From Ricordea florida (taxonomy: Eukaryota > Cnidaria > Anthozoa > Corallimorpharia > Ricordeidae): a DNA stretch of 64,000 bases. Numbering within the stretch: position 1 is the first letter of the stretch; each line of letters begins with the position of its first letter. Below are positions 46,187 to 59,100 of the stretch, in pieces. The notes under the pieces are model-generated. The model had not been told where the DNA came from and did no database searches. It saw only the letters and a list, made by a program, of their open reading frames with translations. Location: contig OX453275.1 in NCBI GenBank assembly GCA_949710005.1, positions 23,741,691-23,805,690 of the forward strand. The letters run 5' to 3'. The position numbers were made by a program, and so were the translations under genes.

Positions 46187-46780
46187 TCAAACTTGTTTCT
46201 TTTTCTCAGTTTTCTGTGTTTTAGCGAGTTCAAAACTTTTTTTCAGTGATATTCTGGAAGGTTCTCTACCTCTTACTTTTCGATTCCTCAGTTGTCTGGA
46301 CTGCTGCAAAATCCTACTGCAATGATCAGTAATATTAAATACACTTTTATAATTATTGTCAGCTTCTAATGTAATATTCATTTTATCATCAAAAGCCTTA
46401 TCATCACATTCTAAACCAGGCACAGAAATCAAACATGTTTCAGTGTGACAGCCTTTTTTTTAAACTTGTTTATCGCCACAATCCCTTTGGCTGCAATTTG
46501 CGTCTGACAAGAAACTTGTATTCGTGTTTTCAAAGTCAGCATTTATTCCCCGAAATGAATTGTTGGTTTCCTGTAGGAAATAATTCGTGTCACAAAGGTC
46601 AATGTTGGTTCCCCGAAGGGAATTGTTGGTTTCCCGAAGGAAATTGAATGACCCAGAACACTTTTGAGCAGCAACACACATCACGCGCTCATCATGGTGG
46701 TCTTTCAAACATCTTAGCGGTTCGGCAAAATTCCATTTTCTTTTGGAAACTCTAAAGCTTACACCTTCGAAAAAACTTAA
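46187..46780 (-). pseudogene. N-terminal region of the Helentron-like protein
   Basis: Two frames: 46780-46460, starting near KRKWNFAEPLRCLKDHHDE and then repeating (R/Q)ETNNSxRGTN-like units; and 46432-46187, basic toward its end. The product upstream of the 2A site is of unknown function. Confidence 0.45.
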
Positions 46781-47129
46781 AAATGTCTTTAGGAAAAAAT
46801 GTTAGCCACAGTGTTTGAATGCTGTGCCTGATCTGTGGTATAACATAACGATAAAACATAGTAAAGTATTTATCTTACCTTCACTCGACGAGCACATGGA
46901 AAAAGGGTTGACGCAGCTCAATCTTCTTGCAGTCGATATAAATTCGACAAAATGGCGAAAACATATCGGTAATTATCGTTTGCACAATCCGTCGCCGTAT
47001 CTTCGCCGTATCACTTGCCGTAGATACACGAAACAAACCCGAAATATCTTCCTGACTCATTCGAGAGGAAACCGATTTTCTTTCGACCAAAATCGCTGCC
47101 GAAAAACCGAAGATAAACCGAAGATTCGA

Positions 47130-47165
47130 GTATTACTTACTTACTTACTTACTTACGCACGCACG
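47130..47165. repeat. Microsatellite (TTAC)n then (GCAC)n
   Basis: ttacttacttactt followed by cgcacgcacgcac near the 5' end of the Helentron-like element. Confidence 0.8.
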
Positions 47166-48915
47166 CACTTACACGACCGATGACATAGAGGCTTACTGCC
47201 TGGTTACCAGGCAGTAGCCACAAAAACGGAATAGGAAGACGACCAACAGATTACAAGAGAATGTAAGTAGGTATTTTTCATAATAAAGCGATAGCGTTTC
47301 CATTTTGAAGAAATTCCCAATACAGAGACTGCAGTTGTGATAGCAACTATTTATGATTATGTGATCTGATGTCATTGCAACAGTGAAAATATATTGTAGA
47401 TTTGTCTGTTGTAGCAGTTATGTTCAGCATTTTCAACAGAAAAGATACTTAACAATTAGTGACTGGTTCTGCAATATTATCAGTGATCATTGCAATTCTT
47501 TGAAAATAAAGCAGATGGTATTTATTACTGACTTTTAAGTAGTATTTCTCTTTGCTGTATATATCTTTTCTACATATATGTATTAAGTAATTAAAAGGTT
47601 TTGTTGGGACTGACAAGTTCCATAGCCTTTTGAAAATGGATTTTTACATATGAGTTCCAGGTATCCCTGGGAATTACTCTCTTAGCCCCCACACTTTTCC
47701 CACAAATGAAAAATTCATTTAAGCCCTACTTTGCAAAATTAGGCATAACATCGTAACCTTTGTTCTTAATACTGTTTTTAAAATTCAGATGTAAAATACA
47801 AATATTTAACAACAACTGCAATATACAGTTGACCTTTTACATTGGGAAGACTAAAGTTTGTAATGCCAAATTTTTCACGATCTTTCTTATATATTCATTG
47901 CAAGGGTGCTGTATGTAATAAAAAGTATTTAAAGTTTCGTAAAAGCCCTGTGCTTTCAATCATGATTTTCCACACTAACTGTATGGACAAATGACTGTAT
48001 GGACTAATTCATTTTTATGATGTCAAGTACAAATATTTAATAACAACCACAATATACAGTTGACATTTTACATTAAAAACACTCTACAAAGGAGAAACTA
48101 AAGTTTGTAATGCCAAAATTTTTATGATCTTTCTTATGTAATCATTCCAAGGTTGCTGTATGTAATAACAAGTCTTTGAAGTTTCCTAAATGCCCTATGC
48201 TTTCAATCATGATTTTCCACACCAACTGTATGGACAAATGACTGCCCTAGCATGATTGCTACAGGTCAGAAAATGGTCAGGGAAAAAATTCTTCAAGCAA
48301 AGGAAAAGTAAGGGAATTTCATTTCGAGTAAGGGAAAGTTTAAGTCTTTGAGAGAAGTCAGGGAAAAGTGAAATTTAAGAGTTCTTATTTATTTATTGCC
48401 AATTCAGCTATGATTTGGTGTAATTAAGAATGTGACATGAAATGTGTTGGAGTGGTAGAATTAATTGACAAGCTGATTTTGGATTGCCTAGAAAATCAAT
48501 CCTTTTTCCATGACTTTGTTACCTTAAGAAACTATCAATCCATATGCACTTATGTGACTTTCTGAAAGCATATTAAAAAAAGGGGTGTAGAGGTTGGCTG
48601 TGAGGTGACGTTGGAGGCCATTACCAGGACTAATTTGTGAGTTTTCTTATTTAGTTTGTAAGGGAAATTTTTACATTTATAAGGGAAAAGTAAAGGAATT
48701 TCAACATCTTGTGGCTGTGGCAACCATGACTAGATTCTAAGCCGAAAAGAAGAAATGGTATTGTTCAGAGATGAGTAATTTTTACCACAACTGATAGAAA
48801 CCCTATTCCAAAGAAAACTGTATTGCTTGTAGTAGTAGAGGAACAATGCCTTTACCCAGATTAGGACATACACCCCCACCCCATAACAGTAAAAATAGCA
48901 ATAATAATAATAATA

Positions 48916-50831
48916 CTAGAAATACGACTCCCGCAAAAACCTCGCGAAGCTAGTTTTTGAAGAAGTCACAATGCTTTCATATTTTATTCTTTATTTTTTT
49001 TTATATTATATATTTTATTTTTTATATTAGCGTAATCCCCATTATTTTATTTCTTATGCTGTGTTTGGTACACAATTAGTGACACCTGGTGCAAATTACA
49101 AGATCAGTATACCGCTCAACACAGTGCTTAAAAATTGACCTTCATTTAGCTCTTTCACTGCCACTGAGATTGCACCAGAGGGAATAGAAGTAAAATTATT
49201 TATTATCTTGACAGGGAATACAGAGTCGATGAAGTATCACAATAATATTCACTTAACACAAATTGAAAATGATTGTAAATCTTTTGCAGGTGAAATCTTG
49301 AAGAGTTGATATGAATGCTTGTGTTTACCACGGTGTAAAAACCTGTGTTTTTTTTCTTTAGTTTTATTTTCTTAGTCTCTACTGCTTTGTCTTCTTTGTT
49401 GTACATCACTTTTGAACACAATATGTTCTTACACAGAGGATGAGCTGAATGCTCCAATTATTTTTTGTTTATGTTTTTTTGGTTATAATTGCATGAGATT
49501 CATTGTAAGAAGAATCTTCTGATTAGATATTTTATTGTCTACTGCAGTCATTATTTCATTCCCGGGTAACCACAATTGAGAGCATTATGAATAGTGCATG
49601 TTTTAATGTGTGTACTCTTTCCAGTTGCAATGGTACCCCCAGTGGTAGATAGAAAAATTCCTCTTCCCTCAAAAGAGATGCCACATCAACAAATTGGGGG
49701 TAAAACAATTGGATTCTACAAAAGCTTTGAATAAAGGTTTGGTAATAGTGAGTGCCCACTGTATAGTATGTGGTTGTGCTATTTTTAGGTCATATCATAA
49801 AAACAATACATGTAAGAAAGAGTTATTGAAATCTTAATATGTTCAAAAAGATTGCTGCACTACGTACTCCTGTAAAAAAATAATGTGAAATCAACATCAA
49901 TCAGTCAAAAGTATATACCACATGAAAGTTTAATTGTGCTGTTACAGAAACAGGCAAAATATCCATACCCAACCATAGAATAGTACATTATTTTGAATAT
50001 ATGAAAATTTCTATTATAAAAACTGCAGAAGAAAGATTTAATATAAGGACGGTATTTCATCGAAAAAGTCATGGCAGCCAGAGGTATTGAACTGTAACCA
50101 ATGACATATAGTAACGAGAAGAACTATCATTATATTATTATCATTATTATTATCATTACTATTATTATTACTGGTATTGATATTATTATTGTTATATTTT
50201 TTATGTTAAACATAATATATTTTTATGGGGTGGGATTCATGTCTTAATCTTGGTAAAGTTATTGTTACTCTACTACTAAAAGCAATACAAAAATCTTCTT
50301 AATAGGCTTTCTATCAGAGGTGGTAGTAATCAAAACAGCTCCAAACAATACCATTTCTTCTTAAAGGCTTAGAATCTAGTGCAGTCATTTGTCTAGAAAG
50401 TTTGTGTGGAAAATCATTATTGAAAGCATAGGGCATTTAGGAAACTTGAAACACTTGTTACTACATACAGCACACTTGCAATGAATATATGAGAAAGATC
50501 ATAAACATTTTGGCATTACAAAATTTATTTTCTTCTTTATAAAGTTTTTCCAATGTAAAAGGTTAATTGCATGTTGTGGTTGTTATGAAATATTGATATT
50601 TGACATAAAAATAAAGTAAACGGCAGAAAGTAACAAAGTTAATATGTTATGTCTAACTTTGCAAATTAAGGCTTGAATTAACATTTCATTTGTGAAAAAA
50701 GGGCAGGGGTTCTAGATAGCAATATTATCAGGGGGGGGGGGGTCATTGCACTCTAAGGTAAAACTGACCCATTGTGAAAAGGCTATGAAACTTGTCTCTA
50801 CACAATATTATTGAAACCTTTCAATCAGAGA

Positions 50832-50875
<44 letters not shown>

Positions 50876-52045
50876 CAAAGAGAAATACTACTCAGAATTC
50901 AGTAATCACATTTGCTTTATTTTAAAATGATCACATTGATCACTGATAATATTGCAGAACCAGTACTTTATAGTGACACAGGGTATACATTCTGTTGAAA
51001 ATGTTTAACATAACTGCTAGATCAAGAAAATTTACAATATTTTCACTGTTGCAATGATATCAGATCACATCGTTATAAATGATTGCTATAACAACTGCAA
51101 CTCTCTGTGTTGGAAATTACTTCAAACTGGAAACGCTATCGTTTTATTATGAAAAATACCTATTTACATTCTCTTGTAATCTGTTGGTCGTCTTCCGATT
51201 CCGGTTTTAGACTAATAGAATTATTTTCCAGAGACATCTCCAATCGTTGAAGTCGTTCTTACTCGGTGTCCCTTCTAAGTCGTTTTGCTAAATGTAGTAC
51301 ACCAATATATTTCGTTATGTAATCGTTCACTCATGTCCTGTATTTCTATCAATAACACATTCAAATTCAAAACTAACTTGATTGAATTCCTGGTCCTTTT
51401 CCCTGCTGTTTCGTTTGCCTTTTTCTGGAGCGAGCAGTTGTTGTCTTGGCTGCGATTTCTGTTGTTATTCTCCCTGCTGTCGTTTCTCTATCCCTGCTTT
51501 GAGTCGTGCTTTCCTCGTGTTGATTTTCACGGTATTCGAACTTACTCGGCGACGATCTCGGGCTAATATTTCTTGAATATCTTGGAGATCACCTTGCTGG
51601 GATGTACTTCCAGGACGAGTGAAATCGGTTTCCACAAAATTTACATTACTTTCAAAAAGGCATCACCGAATAATGGCGGAAATTCAGCGTTCTCAAGTGC
51701 GTTACTATTGCCAGGTAACCTGGCCTGCGAACGGACACCTTTAAAATATAGATATATATAAACATATATATAAATATATATATATACATATATAAAAACT
51801 CTCGGCTCGATTTACTCGGGCTTGCGAGCCACGTGGTCTGACCGGAACCGACACGATTAGTAACCTCGCTACGCTCGGCCTTCGGCCTCGCTTCGCGAGG
51901 AATAAACATATATATAAATATATATATATACATATATAAAAACTCTCGGCTCGATTTACTCGGGCTTGCGAGCCACGTGGTCTGACCGGAACCGACACGA
52001 TTAGTAACCTCGCTACGCTCGGCCTTCGGCCTCGCTTCGCGAGGA
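48916..52045 (-). mobile_element. Non-autonomous Helitron/Helentron-like copy D
   Basis: The body 48916-51901 matches A-C. The 5' terminal 144 bp is tandemly repeated (51902-52045). T flanks on both sides. Inserted in an aataataat tract of copy H. Confidence 0.8.
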
Positions 52046-52259
52046 ATCAATACCAGCAATAATAATAATGATAATAATAATGGTAATAATACAATAATAA
52101 TCATGATAATAATTACAAGAAATGAGAAAGTAAAAAAAGTGATAATGATATAACAATAAGTAAATACATAAAAATTGGGGTTCTATCCCTCATGGGAAAA
52201 ACCATCATGAGTTCTTTAAAAACTAGCTTCGCGAGGTTTTGCGGGAGTCGTATTTCTAG

Positions 52260-52501
52260 TTAATAATTTGACGTCATCAGGGTTGTCATGGCAACTTGAT
52301 TGATGCATAGGATGATAGCTCTGTCAAAGTTGTACATGATGGCCAAGTTTCATGGCCATAGCTTGCTTCATTCAAAAGTTATGGCTGAAAATGTAATTCA
52401 TAGTGTTAATTATGGTGCCACTGGAAATTCATCAGATCCATACTTGCCCTTGTATTTAAATGTCCATAAAAATTGCTAATTAAATAATATTTAAAAATTT
52501 A
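52260..52501. other. Spacer between tail-to-tail copies H and G
   Basis: 242 bp without coding or a recognised repeat. The two 3' ends face each other. Confidence 0.4.
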
Positions 52502-55402
52502 CTAGAAATACGACTCCCGCAAAACCTCGCGAAGCTAGTTTGTAAAGGACTCCTAATGGTTTTTCCTATGAGGTATAAAACCCCAATTTACGTATTTACT
52601 TATTATTATATTATTTTTACTTTTTGTACTTTCTCATTTTTTGCAATTATCATGATTATTATTATCATATTATTATCATTATCATTTTTAATATTATTAC
52701 TGGTATTGATATTATTATTAGTATTGTTATTTTTTATGTTTAACATAATATACTGTTATTGGGTTGGGGTGTATGTCCTAATCTGGGAAAAGGTATTGTT
52801 CCTCTACAACTACATGCAATTCTGTTTTTCTTGTGAATAGGGTTTGTATCATAGGAAGTAAAAATTACTCAACTCTGAACAATACCATTTCTTCTTTTAA
52901 GCTTAGAATCTAGTCATGGTTGCCACAGCCATAAGATCTTTAAATTTTCTGACTTTTCCCTGACAAATGTAAAATTTCCCTTACCAACTAAATTAGAAAA
53001 GTCACAAATTAGTCCTGGTAGTGACCTCCAACCTCATCTCACAACCAACCTCTCCACCCATTTATTTAATATGCTTTCAGAAAGTCACATACAGTGTACG
53101 TGGATTGATAGTTTCTTACGATAACCAATTCATGGAAAAAGGATTGATTTTCTTGGAAACCCAAAATCAGCTTGTCATTTAATTCTACCAATCCAACACA
53201 TTTCATGTCACATTCTTGACCACACCAAACCAAAGCTGAATTGGCAAGAAATAAATTAGTAGTATTAAATTTCACTTTTCCCTGACTTGATTTGAAATTC
53301 CCTTACTTTTCACTGACCTTGAAGAATTTTTTCCCTTACCATTTTCTGACCTGTGGCAATCATGCCAGTGCAGTCATTTGTCCATACAGTTAGTGTGGAA
53401 AATCATGATTGAAAGCATAGGGCATTTGGGAAACTTCAAAGACTTGTTATTACATACAGCACCCTTGCAATGAATACATAAAACAGCAAACAGAAAAACA
53501 GCTAAAACTTTTAGCATTTCAAACTTTAGTTTCTCCCTTGTAGAGTTTTTCCAATGTAAAAGGTCAACTGCATATTGTGGTTGTTATTAAATATTTGTAT
53601 TTGACATCATTAAAATGAATTAAACAGCATTAAGGAAAAAGGTTAAGATGTTGTCTTATTTTGCAAATTAGGGCTTAAATTAACTTTTCATTTGTGGGAA
53701 AAGGGTGGGTGCTAAGAGAGTAATTCCCAGGAATGCATGGAATTCAAAGGTAAAAACCCATTTTGAAATGGCTATGGAACTTGTCTGTCCCAACGAAACT
53801 TTTTAATTACGTAATACATATATGTAGCAAAGAAATAGAGCAAAGAGAAATACTACTCAGAAGTCCGTAACGACATCTGCTTTATTTACAAATAATTGCA
53901 TTGAACAGTGATAATATTGCAGAACCGGTAACTTATTGTTTGGTATCTATTCTGTTGAAAATGCTGAACATAACTGCTACATCAAACAAATCTACAATAT
54001 ATTTTCACTGTTGCAATGATATCAGATCACATAATTATAAATAATTGCTATCACAACTGCAATCTCTGTATTGGGAATTTCTTTCAAATGGAAGGCAAAC
54101 GTTTCACTACGAAAAATACCTACTTGCATTCTCATTGCAGTATTAATACTACGTGACTGTCATCTTTCATTTCTTTGCGGTTGGTTTCTGTTTCCCCTTT
54201 CCTGGCACTTTTTTCACGACGATATGGTAATCTGTTTTGTCGTTCGTCTTCTGATTCTGGCTCCTTCTCCGTGTACCGGCACAGATGACGTAAAACAAAG
54301 CCAGACAATAACAAACATGTTACTGAATAATTTTACACACAATGATGAAACAATGCGCTACGTCATCTGTGCCGGTACACGGAGTAGGAGCCCTGATTCT
54401 GTCTGCATGCTGGAAGTCGTTCCTACTCGGTTTCCGTTCTAAGTCATTTTGCTAAATTTTGTTCGCCAATTTCGTTATGTAATCGCTTGCTCATGTCCTG
54501 TATACCTAAAACGAGTCTTTGTTTCTATCCATAACAAATTCAATATCCAATCTAACTTGATGGTAACTTGATGGTATTCCTGGTCCTTTTCCTTGCTGAT
54601 CCCTTTGCTTTTTTTGAGCGAGCAGTTCTTGTCTTAGCTGCGATGTCTCTTGTTATCGTCCCTACCGTCGTTTCTCAATCTCTGCTTTGAGTCGCCGCTT
54701 CCCGTGTGCATTTTTTGCGGCATTCAAACTTACTCGACGACGATCTCTCACCATTCTTTCTTGTATATGTCGGAGATCTTCTTGCTGGGATGTACTTCCA
54801 AGACGAGTGAAATCGGTTTCCACAAAATTCGCATTATTTTCAAAACATCATTCAAGGAATTCGTAATGTCGGAATTTCACATGGAGTAATGTTGCCAGGT
54901 AACCTGGCCTGCGAACGGACACCTTTAAAATATAGATATATATAAACATATATTAAACAATTAGATTATGAGCTCGAGATTTCTATCGCGTGATAGTTGA
55001 CGAGGGCGCAGCCCGAGTCAACTATCACGCATAGAAATCGAGAGCGAATAATCTAATTGTTTTAGTATAAATCTACTAGTCATTCAAAACTTTGTCTTTT
55101 CTGGAACAGCCTCGACCAGTAAACTGTCTAAATCTTCTTTATGGACACTTCGAAAACGTGAACAAGCGGCCGCCATTACGCTACTCGCTATCTATCACAG
55201 AATAGATAGTGAGTAGCGTAGCCAATCAGAGCGCGGCATTTGTGATAGAACGCTAGTAGATTTATACTAAATAAATATATATATATACATATATAAAAAC
55301 TCCCGGCTCGATTTACTCGGGCTTGCGAGCCACGTGGTCTGACCGGAACCGACACGATTAGTAACCTCGCTACGCTCGGCCTTCGGCCTCGCTTCGCGAG
55401 GA
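52502..55402 (-). mobile_element. Older Helitron/Helentron-like copy G
   Basis: Reverse-oriented relative of copy H: same shortened 3' region (ggggtttta..cctcatagg type block), diverged interior with AT tracts, and a 5' module ending cgcgaggaata at 55402. Interrupted by a MITE at 54955-55270. T is found beyond both ends. Confidence 0.65.
54955..55270. repeat. Composite palindromic MITE inside copy G
   Basis: Palindrome 54956-55061 (aacaattagatt ... aatctaattgtt, inner tgatag/ctatca words), then ttagtataaatctactag with mirror ctagtagatttatactaa ending at 55270. Contains gtagccaatcagagcgcgg near 55210. Inserted in the AT tract of the 5' module. Confidence 0.75.
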
Positions 55403-55525
55403 ATAACTCTGCTTCTAAAAGGCAGATTTCCATCATTCAAAAAGCAAAATGTTCAGAAAAATTGGGAGAATTTTTTAGCAGTGATTTCAAGGGTGATGAA
55501 AATTAAGGAAAAATGGGCTAAAACT
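55403..55525. other. Spacer before the satellite
   Basis: Short AT-rich stretch, nothing recognised. Confidence 0.3.
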
Positions 55526-55853
55526 CCCTACATTTACCCCAAGTTACCCACGTTTAACCCTGTTAACCCTCATTTACCCAATGTTGCCCACGTTTCACCC
55601 TGTTTACCCTCATTAACCCCAGGTGCCCACGTTTCACCCTGTTTACCCTCATTTACCCCAAGTTGCCAACGTTTCACCCTGTTTACCCTCATTTACCCCA
55701 GGTTACCCACGTTTCACCCTGTTTACCCTCATTTACCCGAGGTTACCCACGTTTCACCCTGTTTACCCTCATTTACTCCAGGTTACCCACGTTTCACCCT
55801 GTTTACCCTCATTTACTCCAGGTTACCCACGTTTCACCCTGTTTACCCTCATT
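55526..55853. repeat. 40-bp satellite, left block
   Basis: About eight units of gtttaccctcatttacccca + ggttacccacgtttcaccct. Each unit is four 10-bp steps of the type TTnACCCnnn. It continues at 60412 after an insertion. Confidence 0.9.
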
Positions 55854-55881
55854 ACTCGGGCTTCCGTAGGAGAGCCCGAGT

Positions 55882-56183
55882 CGTAAAATGCTAGCGGTTT
55901 GGTCGCCAAAAGGGGGGTCATGGTCCCAGGCGTTCCTTGCGTGGACTGCGGAAACTGGGGATGAGAAGGCGAATTCATGTGCTCGCTTTACGTAAACAAC
56001 ATGATTTACCGAATGGCCGTTTTTGTGAAGACCGTTTTGCAAAAATACAAACGCACACGCCGTCCGTGATAGGCCCACCCTAAATGATGTCTAGCGTTGT
56101 CGAAATGGGCTGTCGATCCACGAATACTAGCTTGAAGGCTAGACCAACGTGCAGAGTTCATACTAGTTCTACGAGATAACAAA
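55882..56183. other. Insertion interior, left of LINE
   Basis: GC-richer sequence with no recognised gene. Confidence 0.3.
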
Positions 56184-59100
56184 TATAGATAGATAGATAG
56201 ATAGCAACTTTATTTAAAGAGGGTAGCACGTGACAGAAAAATTCTGATAAATCTGTGGCCCTCTATTCTAAAAACAATTACAATTTAAGATACAACTAAT
56301 TTATCTAAATTATTCTAATTACAAAACTTAAAATCTATAAAATTATGCTTAAGTTACAATAATTAAAAATTAAAAATACAACTTATTAATCTACTACTTC
56401 TAACTACAAAACTAAAGAGCTGAAAATGGGAAAGAAAAGAAAGAGATATGTACATGAGTAAAAAATAGATCAAGCTAGGGATTAAAGAGCTGAGAAATAT
56501 TTTTTAAGTGCAGACTTAAACGAGCCAATAGTGTTCTTCTTACGCACGTGCACGTCGAGAGGGATCTTGTTCCAGAGTTTTATCGCACGAACTTGAAAGA
56601 AACGACCCCCTTCTGTTTCCCTATTATAATAAGGACACACCAAGTTATACTTCCCATATCGACTAGTTCTACTATGTCGGTCCGAGTTCCTGGGTAACAG
56701 TTGCATAATGTAGCTGGGGCAGTGTTCTTCATTGTTGATGCGTGTGAATATTAAGCTACTCATTTGAGAATTTAATTCGTCCTTCAGCGGAAGCCAGTCT
56801 AGCCGCCTAAATAGGACCTCACTCCTTTCTCCGGTATCAGCATCTAAAATTACTCGAGCTGCTCGCTTTTGCAGTTTAGAAACACGTTTGACATTTTCTT
56901 TTGACGAAGTGCTCCATGCGCATGATCCGTACAGCATTATCGGCTTGATTAGTGCGTTAAAATACAGTTTGCGCTCTGCAAGAGGCAAATTACGCTTAAT
57001 CTTCTTTAGTACGGCAATTCGTTGTGACACCTTTTTACAGAGGTCATCGATATGTTCAGTAAAGCTTAGGTGGCTGTCTAGTTTCACTCCAAGTAATTTC
57101 TGTGAGGTGACTTGTTCAATCTCAGTACCATTGCATAAAATTTTAAGGTCCTTATCTAGAGCTTTCTTCTCTAGGCGTTTACCAGTAACAAGCAGACTTT
57201 TCGTTTTGGTCGCATTCAGTACCATCCTATTTTCGGACGTCCAATTTGCTATCTTGTTAATATCATCTTGTAGCCGCTGCTGGATTGCAGGTAGATCTGA
57301 AACTTGAGCAGAGGTACTCAAAGTGGTGTCGTCTGCATAAATGTCTACAATTGACCGGGAAACTGCATGGGGAAGATCGTTAACAAATATAATAAATAAT
57401 AGGGGCCCCAGGACTGATCCCTGCGGAACACCGTGTGTGATCAGTCTGTGTTCTGACTGCACTCCATCAATAACAACTGATTGCCTTCTACCCTTTAAGT
57501 AATCCTTGAAGAGCAGTAGTTCCTTGGATGCTACGCCGTATGTCTCAAGCTTTGACAAGAGTATGTCATGGTCAATTAAGTCAAAAGCCTTCTTGTAGTC
57601 AATGAATACAAGTCCACTTACTTGGTCTTTGTCCATATCTGATAGTAGTTGATCTATTAGACGAACGAGCGCTGTTTCGGTAGAGTGTGATCTTCGGAAC
57701 CCGGACTGCAAATTGTAAAGCAGGTTGTTGCTTCTCATATAGCTGTACAGGGCTTGATGGACATGCTTTTCAAAAATTTTTGAGAGCAAAGGGAGCACAG
57801 AGATTGGGCGATAATTGTTCTTGTCTTCTTTGCTTCCTTGGCCCTTGTAAATAGGCGTCACTTTAGCAGATTTCCACGCCGATGGGAAAGTACCTGTGTC
57901 AATACAGCGATTTATAAGCCGACTAAGGGGCATGGAGATTGCGGGGGCAGCTGCTTTCAGTATCTTAGCGCCAAGTCCATCAGATCCAGTGGCCTTGTGG
58001 GATGGCATGTGTTGTAATAACTCCTCAACCTTTTGCGGCGCAATGTGTGGAATAGTGAACTGCGTTTTGTTTACTCCACTTGTTAAGTCCCTAGGAGTCT
58101 GTGACGCTGTAACCGGTGGTAGATTTCGGAGCAATATTAGGGGCTGCTTCACGAACCAAAAGTTTAAGCGCTCTGCAATTTCGAGTGTATTTGTAACCAC
58201 TTCGTCGCCTTCCCTCAGCTGACGTAAAGAGGCATGATTGTTTACGTTCTGTCTAGTGAGATTTCTGATAAGGCTCCACAACCTTTTAGGGTTATGTTTA
58301 TGCTCAGCAAATTGGTTCTTGAAATATTGCTCTTTGGTACTCCTAATTAACTGACAGACTTCATTTTTCACCCGTTTAAAAGTGGCCCAGTCGTCAGGAC
58401 TTGCAGATATTCTCGCTTTCTTTAGCAATTTATCTCTTTTTCTCATGTGTTCGTTGATTTTAGTAGTGAACCAAATTGGCTGGGCTCTTTTTTTTACTCT
58501 TTTCTCTTTCACAGGTATCTGAGAGTCAAGAACATCAGTAAATATTTTGTGCCAGCTGTCTACAATATCGTCAATGTCTTCGAAAACAAAGGCTGCGTCC
58601 CACGGGACATCCCTAAGTTTTTGCTGATCTAGGCGTTTCGTATCCCTGTAAAAAAAGGTGTTCCTCAAATTACTGTTCAACGAAGTCTGACCTTTATATC
58701 GTCGAACCGCCATTGTTGGAAGGTGATCCGACATTCCAATAGTCTTTGTTTGTACGCACGTCATTCTTTCTGGGTGACTTGTCCAGATGTGATCTAGACA
58801 CGTTCCTGAAACGGGCCTTGTTACTTCTTTGACAAGTTGGGTTAGATGCAAATTCGTTAGTGTTTTAACTAGTTTGTGCTTATTTGCTTGATTTGCATTT
58901 AGGAAGTCGATGTTAAAATCTCCTAAAAGCACCATTTCTTTGTTCAACAAATAGGCTTTTTCGATGTTTTTTACGATATTTGCATCATCTTGGGACGTGG
59001 AAGACGGAGGTCTGTAGACTCCAGCAATAAGCATTGATCGCTTTGATTTGAAAGGACATACTTCAATCCAGAGCACTTCGATTTCAGTTGTCATCAGATC

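Larger units (their letters stand above)
41651..47221 (-). mobile_element. Coding Helentron-like element, internally deleted
   Basis: Inserted in copy H in a T run (minus sense). The 5' end at 47221 begins GTGGCTACTG; the inverse cagtagccac lies subterminally at the 3' end (plus 41671-41680). It is followed, reading out, by hairpin GCATGCTTCGCGTGC (41654-41668) and CTA next to TTTTT. Such asymmetric TIRs plus a 3' hairpin and T|T insertion are described for Helentrons (Helitron2). Protein relics in minus order: N-terminal region, 2A peptide, OTU, basic repeats, DUF6570/Helitron N-region, RPA-like. The Rep (HUH) and helicase domains are absent, and several frames are shifted, so the copy is dead. 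Confidence 0.75.
34691..52259 (+). mobile_element. Older Helitron/Helentron-like copy H, split by five insertions
   Basis: Pieces in order: 34691-34812 (5' module), 38093-38652, 41638-41650, 47222-48915, 52046-52259 (3' end with CTAG then T). Sequence continues across each gap as judged against copy A: attagtctaaaa resumes at 41639 after C, and the caatacc..aataataat tract resumes after D. The insertions are the MITE at 34813, copy B, copy C, the coding element at 41651 and copy D. It belongs to a more diverged subfamily, with a shorter 3' half, shared with copy G. Confidence 0.7.

Noticed and set aside
55481..55894. Similar Pro/His-rich frames
   Set aside because: Same satellite, left block.
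56888..58632. Plus-strand frames of 61-139 codons
   Set aside because: Shadows of the CR1-like frame.
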